From assembly GCA_032622095.1 (NCBI GenBank), contig CP136063.1, positions 82,623,980-82,687,979 on the forward strand: a DNA stretch of 64,000 nt, given 5' to 3'. The notes beneath the pieces were generated by a model. That model had not been told where the DNA came from. It saw only the letters and a list, made by a program, of their open reading frames with translations, and did not search any database. Position numbers and translations under genes: made by a program. Origin of the DNA: Siphonodentalium dalli (Eukaryota > Mollusca > Scaphopoda > Gadilida > Siphonodentaliidae). This document shows, piece by piece, positions 1 to 10,408 of this stretch; position 1 is the first letter of the stretch, and each line of letters starts with the position of its first letter.

Positions 1-129
1 AAAATTGTTTCATCGAAAGATGTAACCTTGTTTGTAAAGTCAATATCCCAAGCTGTTTTGGGCCGAGAAGACTTGGTCTACTGTAATAGTCTAATATGAC
101 AAAAGACACTTTATAACGGCATCAACTAT

Positions 130-305
130 AACATGGTAGAGTCACCTAGTACAGGTACATGGTACCATGACCAATATCACTTTACCATGGCAGTACAAAC
201 TGTAACATAGTAGAGTACCATATTATATATCAATTCAACGTGGTATAGTACCGTGGTAGTTCCTTACTACCATGGCAGTACAATGGTATAGTACCGTAGT
301 AGAGA
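130..305. repeat. Degenerate short repeat rich in TACCATGG-like words
   Basis: The stretch repeats imperfect words such as ATGGTAGAGT, GGTACCATG, TACCATGGCAGTACAA and GGTATAGTACCGT. No gene is visible. It looks like a decayed short-period tandem repeat just outside the start of the segmental duplication. Confidence 0.4.
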
Positions 306-404
306 TTACTGATTTTTAACGCAGTTATGTGAATGTTCCAGTGCTGACTATGTGGTTTGAAACAATGCGTCTTATGTCCGCCTAACACGTCCGTAAAACG
401 CATG

Positions 405-1747
405 CGTTAGGGTGGATACACACATGCATGTAATTTCTGTAAATGTCGTGTATTTGTCGTTTTACATGGGTCATACAGACCATGTAATATGTGTCCGCTG
501 ACAATCCAATCATTGCGGCTATGTTTGACCACAGTTAGCCAAGATCTGAACGTGCAGAGAGCCGTTGACTGAACGAAGTCGTCAGTCCGCTTAAAATAAT
601 TGTTCGCGCGATAACCCAAATGTTGGACTTTCTGTTTAAATCATTGTCAGACTTCTCTTGATTTTATACCAGTGATGGCCTCCGGATTTCCCCAACGCAG
701 TGGCTATGCTACCCAACATATTTATGCTATTCATATAATTATGAAAATAGTATTACAGCTTTAAATTTGAGAGTACAGAAGGTGGTGTTGCTGTGTGTCT
801 TCATTCGGGGAATGGGTTGTCTAACTCTACGAGTTCCCAACTACGTCACATTTCCTCTCTTGTGTTATATATGTATACGCAACATTCACAACTATGAAAT
901 ATTTAAGTTAAACATATTGTACATTCATGCCCAGATAATCCTGGCTGATACATTCAACTAAATCCCTTAGTTTTTTCGAAGCTTTCGGGAACCAGCCCCT
1001 CCCCCAATCATGGATTATGGTCCAAAATGGTATAATTCAAGCATGTACAAGCTAAAATTGTGACAGTTAGGAACTTGTTCAACCATTGGTTTGAGAAACA
1101 TATACTGTTAAGTAAATTCTGGGTGAAAAATGGGGGGGGGGGGGGTGTCACGCTTTTTACTTTCAACGCTGTACATGCATAAATTATTTGGCGCTGTAAT
1201 GGATATTTGCATGGAAATCCCAATTGAAGGTGATCACATGAGCTCACTCTGAAACTATCCGAGGAATCTCAACGAACCGGTAATGTCTGTCTTAATTTCC
1301 CAATGCCTTTTATTCAAGGCATGACAGCACCATATCGGACTGTTAATGGGACATTAAACACCCGTGTATCACAATCGCCCTAAAAGAGCTTCAAATAATG
1401 CACATTTTATTTTTATTTTGGATGACCCTGAAATGACGAGAAACAAATCAAGTATAAAGTCGACGGACTCAAATCCACTTTTCGAAATGAATTAAAACTC
1501 GTGAAAAACAGCAACATATATCAGACAGGATTTATTCATTTCGGAATCCATGAAAGAATTTATGACTGGCCTGAAATTTCTTGATAGAAATTAGTTTGAT
1601 AATGGCTTATAACTGCTCACTTGTCTCGCCTGTTGAAATTGTCCGATCGCGCGCAGGCGACTAATGCTATCAATGATTGGTGTGACCATGTAAAACACAT
1701 GGATTTTACGTACAGAAACTACATGCATGTGTGCATCCACCCTTACA
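405..1747. mobile_element. Inverted-repeat DNA element (about 1.34 kb), private to duplicon A
   Basis: The ends are inverted repeats: GGGTGGAT followed by ACACATGCATGTA at the left, and the complementary words at about 1720-1747. The similarity continues inward, diverged, to about 680 on the left and 1625 on the right. CGCATG flanks both ends (399-404 and 1748-1753). The second duplicon has a single CGCATG with the flanks joined directly at about 27945, which is an empty site. No transposase is visible inside, so it is non-autonomous. A polyG run lies at 1131-1146. A related single end lies at 45774-46055. Confidence 0.7.
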
Positions 1748-1754
1748 CGCATGT

Positions 1755-2610
1755 ATGTGAAAGCAGCTTAAACATAAACCTTATTCAGTTCTTGATCTGG
1801 GACATGTTATCCAAAATAAAACAGAGGGAACCCCGAGTCAAGAGAAAACGTTTCCTTCTACAACCAAACCACAAACGAAAGCCTGTTTACAGGACTAGAT
1901 AATTCCTACAGTTTTAGATAGAAGTGTAACTGCGCTGAACCATGTTCATGTTTTGGATGTATTGAAAACTTGCTGACAGAATTAATTTGCCACAGATCGA
2001 ACTGAAAAATGAAAGACTGTTCTCAAAGATTGCCCAAACTTCTCTGTAAAATAAATACTGAAGTCAGATAAAACTGTAAGAGAATTTCTTGGAATACCCA
2101 ACAGAGCAGCATTTTATAAAAGTCTTCACTTGTCGGTGGTAAAAGGTGAAACATTCGATACCGGAAAGGGGCACAGCATGTCTAGTCTTCAAAATTCAAC
2201 CAAAGATTATATATATAAACAATGACCAGGAAGTAAATTGTATTAGATGAACTTGTTATTGTTACCGGTACGAGTTTTGGAAAAATTTCTGGCTTGACTT
2301 AGGCTCAATTCTATGTGAATCACCCAATGAAGCTTTTGATAAAGGGGAACTCTCAATGACCAATAAACAAGGACTTATTACTCTGACCCCCCCCCCCCCA
2401 AATAAAGAAAGACATTATCTGAAAAACTGGCAACCAATTTCACTCTTGAATATATCTTACAAATTACATTCTTCGTACATAGCTGAGATTAAAACGTGTT
2501 CTACCAGATATAATACGTGATGATCAAACGGGATTCTTAAACAGCCGCTACATCGGGGACAATACTAGCGTTATCTGTAACCTTATCCACCTTATTACAT
2601 TTTAATAGAG
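1755..2610 (+). pseudogene. LINE relic (L1/Tx1-like ORF2 fragment), duplicon A
   Basis: Broken reading frames encode pieces of a non-LTR reverse transcriptase. Around 1765-1830 is a segment resembling the linker between endonuclease and RT (SLNINLIQFLIWDMLSK). At about 2409-2500 is KNWQPISLLNISYK, like the conserved NWRPISLLN block. At about 2519-2602, in another frame, is DDQTGFLNSRYIGDNT, like the conserved DQTGF-GRYIG block. Stops, frameshifts and a polyC run at about 2386-2399 show it is dead. The homologous relic at 27950-28708 shows it was present before the segmental duplication. The clade is inferred from these motifs only. Confidence 0.65.
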
Positions 2611-3110
2611 CATCTGTAAAGTAGTTGGGTTAAATTTGAATTCTTTTGAAAATGGAATCCGTGTGAATTATAAACATATATAAGTTGCACCATGTTTTCT
2701 TACAAACGTCTGTCTGTCACGGTACTTGGGTGTAACAGCTCTGCTTTCTGAATAATTTTGTCTGGTTTCCTGATCTAACCAGATTGCTCATATTGTCCTC
2801 AGAAGGTTATGTATGAGACACTGAGGCGGGACGATTAATTTCCAGCAAACCCTCTCCACAAAATTCACATGAAATCATTGCCTCCGGGGATGCAGCACAA
2901 TACGGATCGTCCACACTTATTGCTTAACCTGTTATTTCAATTCCTTTCCTGTCATTAAGTCCTCATACAGTAATGCCCTAAGTAATCGACCCCTTAACCA
3001 GAGCAGAATTATGGGTAACTTTTCAGGATTTAGTTGGAAATATGGCTTCTTGCCATACATCGGAAAGCTCTCGCCGAGACACTCTGGTTATTTATTCATC
3101 TTTTTCACCC
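2611..3110. other. Intergenic; contains a dispersed repeat
   Basis: No gene is seen. The part at about 2968-3078 recurs inverted at about 59285-59400, sharing the words AGAATTATGGGTAACTTTTC and CGGAAAGCTCTC, so it is a dispersed repeat. The segment 2507-3070 has no counterpart in duplicon B, where a foldback element and other sequence sit instead. Confidence 0.5.
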
Positions 3111-3410
3111 GTAAAATTCAACTTTAAACCCGCCATTGTTATAGTTATACCATAACTGGTTTGTTTAAACTATATGACATTGACCGTCTATAGAAACACG
3201 TGGATTACTGTGAACTGTTCTGTTGTAATCGACAATAGTCTAAAATAAGAAGATATTAGGTATCCTTACATTCTTCACCCGCGATGGGAGTTGTCATAAC
3301 AGCGTAGCAAGGGGGTTTAACTCTGCATTGCCATTTGGGTTTTTATATAGTAAGAAGACACAAGTCAAGTTCGACTTTGACATGGTCCAATGAGTTTTTA
3401 CGGATCGAGT

Positions 3411-3853
3411 CAGGGGGGTGGTCGGAAAAAAAATCAGGCACGTATGGCATTTTTTTCCCTTTCGATCATTTTTTGTACCCACCCACCCCCACCGCAAATT
3501 TTTTTTCCGTTCTCGGCAGTTTTTTCCGACCATTTTTTGACACCCACCCCCCCCCTTTAACACCAAAACAGAGATTTGCGGGGGGAAATTCACTGTAAAC
3601 AGCTGTATATGAATTTCTGTGCATACTATTTATCATGGATGTTAACATGGACATGTAAATAGGAATGAGTCATTTTGAGGTCATTCGGCCAAAAAAACAT
3701 GGCTGCCAGCGGCCATCTTGGATTTCAAAATTTGCAACAAAATACAACACGATAACATGTTTTTTTTAGTTGCAGAAAAAATTGCTCGTTGGTGGCTTTG
3801 ACCACCCACCCACCCCGGCATACGTGCCGGAATTTTTTTTTTCACCCCCCCCC
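3411..3853. mobile_element. hAT-like MITE with 8-bp TSD
   Basis: A 443-bp insertion is flanked by identical 8-bp repeats GATCGAGT (3403-3410 and 3854-3861). It begins CAGGGGGGTGG and ends in a C-rich inverted counterpart. Subterminal GGCACGTATG and CATACGTGCC words are inverted. Duplicon B has one related site (GATATAGT, about 33463-33470) with no insert. An 8-bp TSD with a CAGGGG-type end fits hAT transposons. Overlapping low-complexity ORFs here encode proline- and glycine-rich noise, and a CCAGCGGCCATCTTGG word lies near the right end. No transposase is present. Confidence 0.7.
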
Positions 3854-4090
3854 GATCGAGTAACTATTATTTGGAAAGGGCCCGACTTGGACGATACAAT
3901 TTGTGTGTTTCTAAAAGATAACTTGAACAATCTTCAAAAGAATCTATTTATATTTGGTTTGAGAATACGCAGGTCATCTTCAAGTTGGACTCAAACACTT
4001 GCCAGAATGTGACTTCTTTGTTCTTAAATAAAAAGCCAACGCCCCTAGTAAGCCGCCTTTTTCGGGGACATGATTAATGATACACCGGGA

Positions 4091-4977
4091 CTTATCACTC
4101 AGAAGCAGGCGATTGAATCACTTGAATACGAGAAATTTGAACGACAAAACTAAAAAATTATAATTTGGCAACATTATCTTATTACTGATGGCTGGCCCCT
4201 TTTGGTTCTTGTTATTGTCCAAATAGATCATAGTGGCAACCAAGTTTTCGAAAAATAACATAAATTGTTTGTCAATCGGTTTCAAACAAGTATACCGTCA
4301 AACTTGTAAACTCAGACGGCCAGTGTGAATAGAGAGAGTGAAGAACGAAAGAACTGAATAAAATTTTGTACACTGTACAATTAAAAAAAAAAACACTTAT
4401 TACACGAAATCTTGCCCATTATTTTAAGGGTTGTAAGCAACTAATTCAATTAAAATATGCCCCTTGGCAATTTTGTAGAAAACTCTTTAAAAACACTTTT
4501 TCGAATATCTCCGTTATTTCGTCAAAACTCTTCTTCAAATATCTCCGTTATTTCGTTTCGTTTGAAGAATTGCCTGACACTATATAACCACAGTTCACGC
4601 ATCAGTCAAAAAACATATTGAGTGTCTATTATGATTAGAGCAATAATTCTTTTAACTCATTGCAATGCGAGCCATCGATATATAGGTATACGGTTTTAGA
4701 CCAAGAGAAGTTCCGACTCCGCACCCCCGTCCTTAATTAAATTAACGTCGACACCGGATCGCGCGCAAATGGATCAATCAATGGACAAACTCCACACTCA
4801 AATTATGTTGTTGATGCTTCAAGGGTGACATAAGTCGCCTCCAACGCACAACGGGAAACCTTAAGTACTTTTGAAAATATTTCAGAAAAACGTTAAAATG
4901 TCCACACCGGAAGGATGTCCACACCGAACGCTTCCACGTGACACCATGCAATTTCGCTGATTTTGTTTTCTAAAATG
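4091..4977. other. Intergenic, duplicon A only
   Basis: No gene is recognised. This stretch has no counterpart in duplicon B, where sequence homologous to 4090 joins sequence homologous to about 5790. A small direct repeat of the word ATCTCCGTTATTTCGT lies at about 4505-4560. Confidence 0.5.
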
Positions 4978-4989
4978 GCCAAGAGCACG

Positions 4990-5750
4990 CAGAGGCGGAC
5001 TGGGCCAAACAAACAGGCCCGGGAAATGAATATAATACCGGCCCATCTGCCGAAGGCAGTTGTCGAGGCGTCGAGTGGGGGAGGCTCTGTGTTCGGGGGG
5101 TGTCCACCTTGGGAAATTCCAACTGCACCCCCCTTGAATCAGAATCAGACCAAATACATGTTTTTGCATAATTCCATTTGCACCCCTTGCACCTCAGTGC
5201 TCTGGCCAATTGCATAAATTCTAACATCTAGCGGTCTAACTCCAGACAAATGCACACGGCTACGGACACAAGACCAGGACACACCGGGCTGTCCATGGTT
5301 GTTCGGCCCGCGGTGAGAAAATTTTGAAAACTATACAAGAAAATCGCTAATCCTAGCATCTAGACTGGCCTCAACTGAAGCGTTCCTATTGTGTTGGAAA
5401 TTTCAATTGGTGGAGGGTCCGGAAGGGTTGCGTGAGAATTTATTTGGGATTAACAGCTGGGAGTTACCGTTAAAATCTCGAGATTAACGGGGTCTTTACG
5501 TGGTGTTATATGATGCTGACAAGTTCATTTAATGACAAAATTACGATTAGCCAATTAGGCTGGTTAAACAACAAATGTGGCGGCACACGTCGGTTTCATT
5601 TGCGGCCCAACCCCATATACCCCCCCCCCCCCCAACCGTAAAAAAAACCTCGGATTCTCGCTTGATAGAAAATCACGTGGAATCAGAATTTTTCCGACCT
5701 CCGGCCCATCGGGAATTTACCCGGTCTCCCGATCGGCCAGTCCGCCTCTG
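4990..5750. mobile_element. hAT-like MITE with CAGAGGCGGACTGG ends
   Basis: The terminal inverted repeats begin CAGAGGCGGACTGG (4990-5003) and end CCAGTCCGCCTCTG (5737-5750). The 8-mer GCCAAGAG occurs on both sides (4978-4985 and 5751-5758), but on the left four extra bases, CACG, separate it from the repeat. The end sequence and 8-bp duplication are typical of hAT elements. No transposase is present. The short ORFs inside on both strands are low-complexity shadows. Confidence 0.7.
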
Positions 5751-5815
5751 GCCAAGAGATTTGCCAAATGTCATTATTATTCGGGTCCGATGATACGCTA
5801 GACTAAACCAAATAA

Positions 5816-6080
5816 TTTAGCACTTTCTATACTAAATTAATTCTCACAATCAGTTAAAAGGTGTTAATAGGAAGGGACTATTATTCATTTGAAGGGATTT
5901 TAAGGAGACAAAAGCAGACGACAGATAAATAAAAGTGCAGAAGGAGCCTCACTTATTGAGGGAAAGTTTAGATAGTAAGTTCAACAAACTATGGTCATTT
6001 TGTTGAACTTAATATCTAAACATATTCTATGAGATAATTATTTTTACTCATCACTGATGATTTAGTATAGAAAGGGTTAA
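5816..6080 (+). mobile_element. TTAA-flanked MITE, copy upstream of CAO gene 1
   Basis: This 265-bp element ends in TTTAGTATAGAAAGGGTTAA and starts with the inverted version (CTTTCTATACTAAAT). Internally it has a hairpin at about 5968-6020 pairing GTTTAGATA and AAGTTCAACAAA with TTTGTTGAACTT and TATCTAAAC, plus the word AGCAGACGACAG. Related copies lie at 33742-34495, 50984-51249 (inverted), 10006-10240 and 63017-63227. TTAA target sites and CCCTTT-type ends resemble piggyBac-class MITEs. Its right end is 57 bp from the splice acceptor of the CAO exon. Confidence 0.7.
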
Positions 6081-6137
6081 CTTATTTCATACTTTCAATT
6101 CGGGCTTTCCTTTTCATGTTATCATATTATTTTCCAG

Positions 6138-8233
6138 AGAATTCAGAGAAATTTAAAAATACCAATGGAAGATGGCGTTTTCTGTCGTTCGTGCTCATAC
6201 TGGTCATAGTTCTCTTGGTCATCGCACTTGCCCTGGTCGTTGTCTTCAAAGATCGGCGGATCGACGAACTATCGAAAGAATTGCGCCCCGAAAGCAAACA
6301 AACAGAAAGCGATATCGACACGTCGGAACCGAGCAATCCCGGGCCATTTCACCGCCTAACTCGACGAGAAATGCGCGGTATTTTGCAATATCTACTCCAA
6401 GAGGAATCTCTTAATCTCGTTAAACCCGAGAACTTCGTCCTGAATAGCACTTATCTGTATTATGCCGATTTGCTGATGCCTCCAAAAGTACAAGTTCTCA
6501 ATTACCTTGACAACGGCGGAGCAGAACCAAAAAGGGCAGCAAAAGTAGTCCTCCTCAGGGGAGATACAGACCCACCTGTCGTCGAGGAAATAGAGGTTGG
6601 ACCTCTTCCGGATCCGAATTACCATAAGCTGATTTCATATAACAACAAGCGTAGCAATCCTTCTCATTTTAGCTTCCGGCCTGCAACGGTCCCTGAGTTT
6701 GTTAATTTGGAAGACAGTATCTTCAACTATATTGACGAACAGATTGGTGATATTTTATTGGAAAATTATGGCGGAACATTGAAGAATTGCGGCGATAAAT
6801 GTCTCAAGTATTACCTCAGTTTCATATCGTCTGGTATAACGAAAACTAAAGAGAGACTTATGTGGGTCTGGTTGACTCATGGAGTTGAGTTCTTCTTATT
6901 GAATCCGTTGGACATGGCAATTCTCGTTGATTTGACTAGCAGTAATCCCTCTGAGCACCGAACCAAGGAGGTGTGGTTCCAGGATCGTCTATACGACTCT
7001 CTGGACCAATTAAAGCAGAACTACTCAAAACCAAACACGTCATTACCCAGAATGCCTTTCCCAGAAGTTAACCACGATTATTATTCAACGATGCACTTAC
7101 GTGGGCAGCCACAGCCCACTGAACCAAAAAGCGGACCAAAGCAGATCGAACCTGACGGAAAGCGTTACTCCATCAAACATCAGCAAATAAGCTACCTCGG
7201 TTGGGATTTAAACTTCAAGATGAACACACAAACAGGGCCGCAAATGTTCGACGTCAAATACGAGGGGGAGAGAATTGCCTACGAAATCGGACTGCAAGAA
7301 ATTTCTGTGTTCTATTCTGGGCACAGTCCAAACCAAAGGTATGCTGATTACGTCGACAGCGTTATTCCCTTGGGAATAAACGCCAAGACATTGGTGCCCG
7401 GTGCGGATTGTCCCGACCATGCCACATTCCTAGAGAATATCCTGTTGTTGGAAGGTAGCAGTGAACCTGTGGTGTTCAAGCACGGGGTATGTGTTTTCGA
7501 GCATAACATGGGCATTCCTATGCGGCGGCATTCTTCATATGTTGGATCCAAAGGTCAGCGCTTCTACAGTGGCATGCCAGATAATGTTTTGATTATCAGA
7601 ACAATAATCACGGTTTCGAATTACGATTATATAGCAGACTTTATACTACATCAAGGAGGTGGTCTAGAAGTCAAAGTCTCTTCAACCGGGTATATCGCCA
7701 CGTCATTGTTCTCGTCGGCTACTGCGAAATACGGATTCCCGTTGCACGGTAGAGTGAGTGGAACAGTTCATCACCACATGTTCCATTTCAAGGCCGACCT
7801 TGATATAAAAGGAACTTCGAATAGGTTTGAAACAGTAGACATTGAGCTGGAATCTGTTTCGAATGAACCATGGTCATCTGACGACTATTACCAAACTCGA
7901 ATAAAGGAAACGTTAAAACGAACTGAAGAAGAGGCGGCTTATAAATTCAATTTCGACACACCTAAATACCTGTTGTTTAGGAATGAAAATTCTAAGACAA
8001 AGACTGGGATTCCTAGATCGTATCGAATACATCCTGTCGGAATGTCTAAACAATTATTGCCGGCGGATATCGGAAATGAGCCAACCATCTCGTGGTCTCG
8101 TTACCAGGTAGCGGTCACGCGTCACCATGACGACGAGCCAATGAGCAGTTCTAGCGCTGCAATGACTGATGCTGGCGAGCCTGTTGTTAATTTCCAGAGT
8201 TTTATCTCGGATAACGAAGATATAGTTGACAAG
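6138..8233 (+). CDS. Copper amine oxidase gene 1, large coding exon
   Basis: This exon encodes most of a copper- and topaquinone-dependent primary amine oxidase of the vertebrate AOC3 type. Such enzymes oxidise primary amines to aldehyde, ammonia and hydrogen peroxide. A hydrophobic segment at 6179-6247 (FLSFVLILVIVLL onward) is a single N-terminal signal anchor, followed by the N2/N3 and catalytic domains. Visible active-site residues are the base Asp (codon 7355, in YADYVDS), the topaquinone Tyr (codon 7622, in SNYDY) and copper ligands H-x-H (codons 7769 and 7775, in GTVHHHMFHF). The exon is taken to start after TTTTCCAG at 6137 and to end at AAG before GTAGGC at 8234, because joining there to 9562 restores the family motif NED(I)V..DLVAW. 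An in-frame ATG at 6116 exists but is not conserved in gene 2, so the true start may lie in an unseen upstream exon. Confidence 0.9.
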
Positions 8234-8621
8234 GTAGGCACCCTAAACATATGCACTGCATACCGTGGTAAGTTGTTGGAAACAATATTTGAATCTCATT
8301 AAACATTTCTAATGACCTACACATGTATGTGAATCCCGTACATGTATATAAACTTGAATATTTTGGTTATTGTCATTTTATCATATTTTCAAATGCTAAG
8401 CCATATAACGACGATTTTGGCGGAGGAAAGACCGGTTAATTTTGCTAGGCAACCACTCTACTTGACGTAGAGAAATAAATTGTCTTTAAAACTGTAGGTG
8501 ATAGTGTGTAGGGGCTGTGTGTCAATGTGCATCACTTGAACAGAAACCTTTATTTTCGAAAACAATTCGACGCAAGATAAATATCCCTTTTATGACTGGA
8601 GCTTCCTGAAATTTTGCGAAA

Positions 8622-8800
8622 ACCCTGTGCCAATGCATTCTCTTATAACTGCGAGTCGCCAATAGGGGGCCTCGCTTATATAAGAGAATGCATTGGCCTA
8701 ACAATATTTACCTGGATGTTGTAAGCCAGTGCATTCTCTTATATATGCGAAGCTCCCTATGTGAGACTCGCATGTATAAGAGAATGCACTGGTACAGGGT
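8622..8800. mobile_element. Double-hairpin MITE, intron copy in CAO gene 1
   Basis: Two adjacent palindromes share the arm CCAATGCATTCTCTTATA: the first at about 8631-8698, the second at about 8730-8792 with the variant CCAGTGCATTC. Outer inverted words ACCCTGTGCCA and TGGTACAGGGT bracket the pair. Related copies are at 37944-38133, 62531-62612 with 62806-62882, and a collapsed form at about 61549-61590. No coding capacity is present. Confidence 0.75.
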
Positions 8801-9218
8801 ATTAATGCTGCAACAGCGCAGCTCCGTCACGAAACGGATAACAATATACCCATGCAGTCAACATGCGAGTGAATTAATCCATCGACATCATATAATAACC
8901 ACACACACACTCTACATTCACACAATTAGCTCCCGTAGGAATAAGTACATTAATTTTTGCCATACGGTTTACATGAATGTTTCAGATGTTCATAAACCAC
9001 TAACTGGAGACGACCCTTCAGTTATTGGTTGATGAACAAAATGCCTAAGTCTCTTCAAGCCGATCGTGTGCACGCGCTCGCTGCGTGTTGTTATTTATAG
9101 ACTGTGTTGGAATTTGAACAATATGTTAGGTACAATTGTTTTGGTAGTTTTGAAAAGTTGTTCAAATGATTAATGTTCTATTAAATGTACTGGTATATGA
9201 TTATAAGGAACGACTTGC

Positions 9219-9331
9219 AAATCGAATGGGACCATTGGATTTTGACCAGAGAAATTAAACAAAGTACGCGTGAATCCCGGGATGTTTAATTATACTCTGC
9301 CGGTCAAAATCCAATGGTCCAAATCGATATG
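9219..9331. repeat. Inverted repeat in CAO gene 1 intron
   Basis: Arms with the core GACCATTGGATTTTGACC (about 9219-9250) and its complement GGTCAAAATCCAATGGTC (about 9302-9331) flank a roughly 50-base loop. The corresponding structure in gene 2 at about 38485-38605 has lost part of its left arm. Confidence 0.65.
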
Positions 9332-9561
9332 AAAGTCATTTCTTAATGAAACACGATTCAATTGTCCGATGCTATGCCCGTATAGAGCACTAGTTCAGTT
9401 GCAGAGATTAGCACATGTGAAGCATAAAGAAGAATACACGTCGCAAGAATTAAACTTGAGTTGATATACATGTATGTTTTTCTTGAATTCTTGGAATACA
9501 TTCCAAAATAAATTTCCTCTGTAGTAGGCCATATATAATACTGTTCTCTTTACGTTGGTAG

Positions 9562-9882
9562 GATCTGGTTGCCTGGGTTACGATGGGTATACACCACATC
9601 CCGCATACCGAAGATCTCCCGACAACGCCAACAGTCGGCGGACAACTCCAGTTCTTCCTGCTACCATACAACTATTTCGAAGAGGACGCTTCTATGTCGT
9701 CACGTGATGCCATTAGAGTCGAGTTCAAGAACCCGGATGACGTAGGAGAGGGTGTACGCGTTGAGCGATATGGACAACCAGAGAACTCCCAGTGTTACGC
9801 GCCAAAAAAGAACTTCGACGAGAGGGTTGATGAAGATCCAACTCTGGTTCTCAGTGATATTGACACAGCAGGTCTGGTGTGA
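9562..9882 (+). CDS. Copper amine oxidase gene 1, last coding exon
   Basis: The exon begins GATCTG after the acceptor GGTAG and ends at TGA (9880-9882), giving 106 residues. It encodes DLVAWVTMGIHHIPHTEDLP, the conserved CAO segment carrying the third copper ligand His (codon 9595, the His before IP), then FFLLPYNYFEEDAS and the C-terminal tail. Joined to 8233 it stays in frame with no added residues. Without this exon the enzyme could not bind copper, so the join is well supported. Total length is about 805 residues or slightly more, close to the roughly 760 usual for AOC3. Confidence 0.88.
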   Translation, partial: DLVAWVTMGIHHIPHTEDLPTTPTVGGQLQFFLLPYNYFEEDASMSSRDAIRVEFKNPDDVGEGVRVERYGQPENSQCYAPKKNFDERVDEDPTLVLSDIDTAGLV

Positions 9883-10005
9883 CGATTCCGTTTGCCTTAA
9901 CACTTTCTTTACAAAATGAATTCTCCCGTTCAGCTATAAAAGTACAATATGCAATGGTCAATTTTTCATCTCGATGGGTGTTCAGTGCAGAAATAATCTT
10001 ATGTT

Positions 10006-10240
10006 TTAACTCGTTTCACTCGAACAAAAATAAATGATTTATAGAATAACAACTACGAATTGTATAACGAAGATTTAATCTAGAAATAATTCTTCTTTGA
10101 ACTTCAATAAAGTAATTTATTCTTTGGTGGGATATGTACAGATAAAAAGTTCAACGACCTGGTCGTTTGGTGAACTTTCTGAATATTTCCTAAAGGATAA
10201 CTACTCACTGCAATAAGTATTTGATATAGAAAGAGTTTAA
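10006..10240. mobile_element. TTAA-flanked MITE downstream of CAO gene 1
   Basis: TTAA lies at 10006-10009, followed by CTCGTTTCACTC. The right end is TTTGATATAGAAAGAGTTTAAG, with TTAA at 10237-10240. Internal inverted words are AAAGTTCAACGACC and GGTGAACTTT. Duplicon B lacks this stretch: around 39250-39262 the flanks are nearly joined. It is a diverged member of the family upstream of the CAO genes. Confidence 0.55.
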
Positions 10241-10408
10241 GTGATTCTCGTTGGCGAAATCATACATTTTATTAGCAGTTCAGATGCCTTGTTTTACGAA
10301 ATGCTCGCCGGATTTTTTAAATATTTTTGGCAATGCTAGTTTAATGACGCATTCTTAATTAGTGTATTGCCGGAGTCGTAAAATATCAGTTTAAAGTAAT
10401 GAAGTCAA

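Larger units (their letters stand above)
8234..9561 (+). other. Intron of CAO gene 1
   Basis: A 1328-base intron starts GTAGGC and ends GGTAG. The uninterrupted reading frame runs 22 codons into the intron before a stop. A second GTAAGT lies at 8268, but splicing there would not restore the conserved protein. The intron holds the double-hairpin repeat at 8622-8800 and the inverted repeat at 9219-9331. The intron of gene 2 is about 840 bases longer, mainly through two extra insertions. Confidence 0.8.

Noticed and set aside
3294-3654. Several overlapping ORFs on both strands near 3.3-3.65 kb
   Set aside because: They translate the polyA/polyC-rich hAT-like MITE and are low complexity.
8268-8273. 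GTAAGT as the 3' end of the CAO gene 1 large exon
   Set aside because: Splicing here would insert VGTLNICTAYR into the conserved NED-IV-DLVAW region. The GTAGGC donor at 8234 restores the motif and is conserved in gene 2.
9583-9882. Stand-alone small gene starting at ATG 9583
   Set aside because: The upstream in-frame codons from 9562 encode the conserved DLVAWVT after a splice acceptor, so this is the last CAO exon, not a separate gene. The same holds for 38837-39136.
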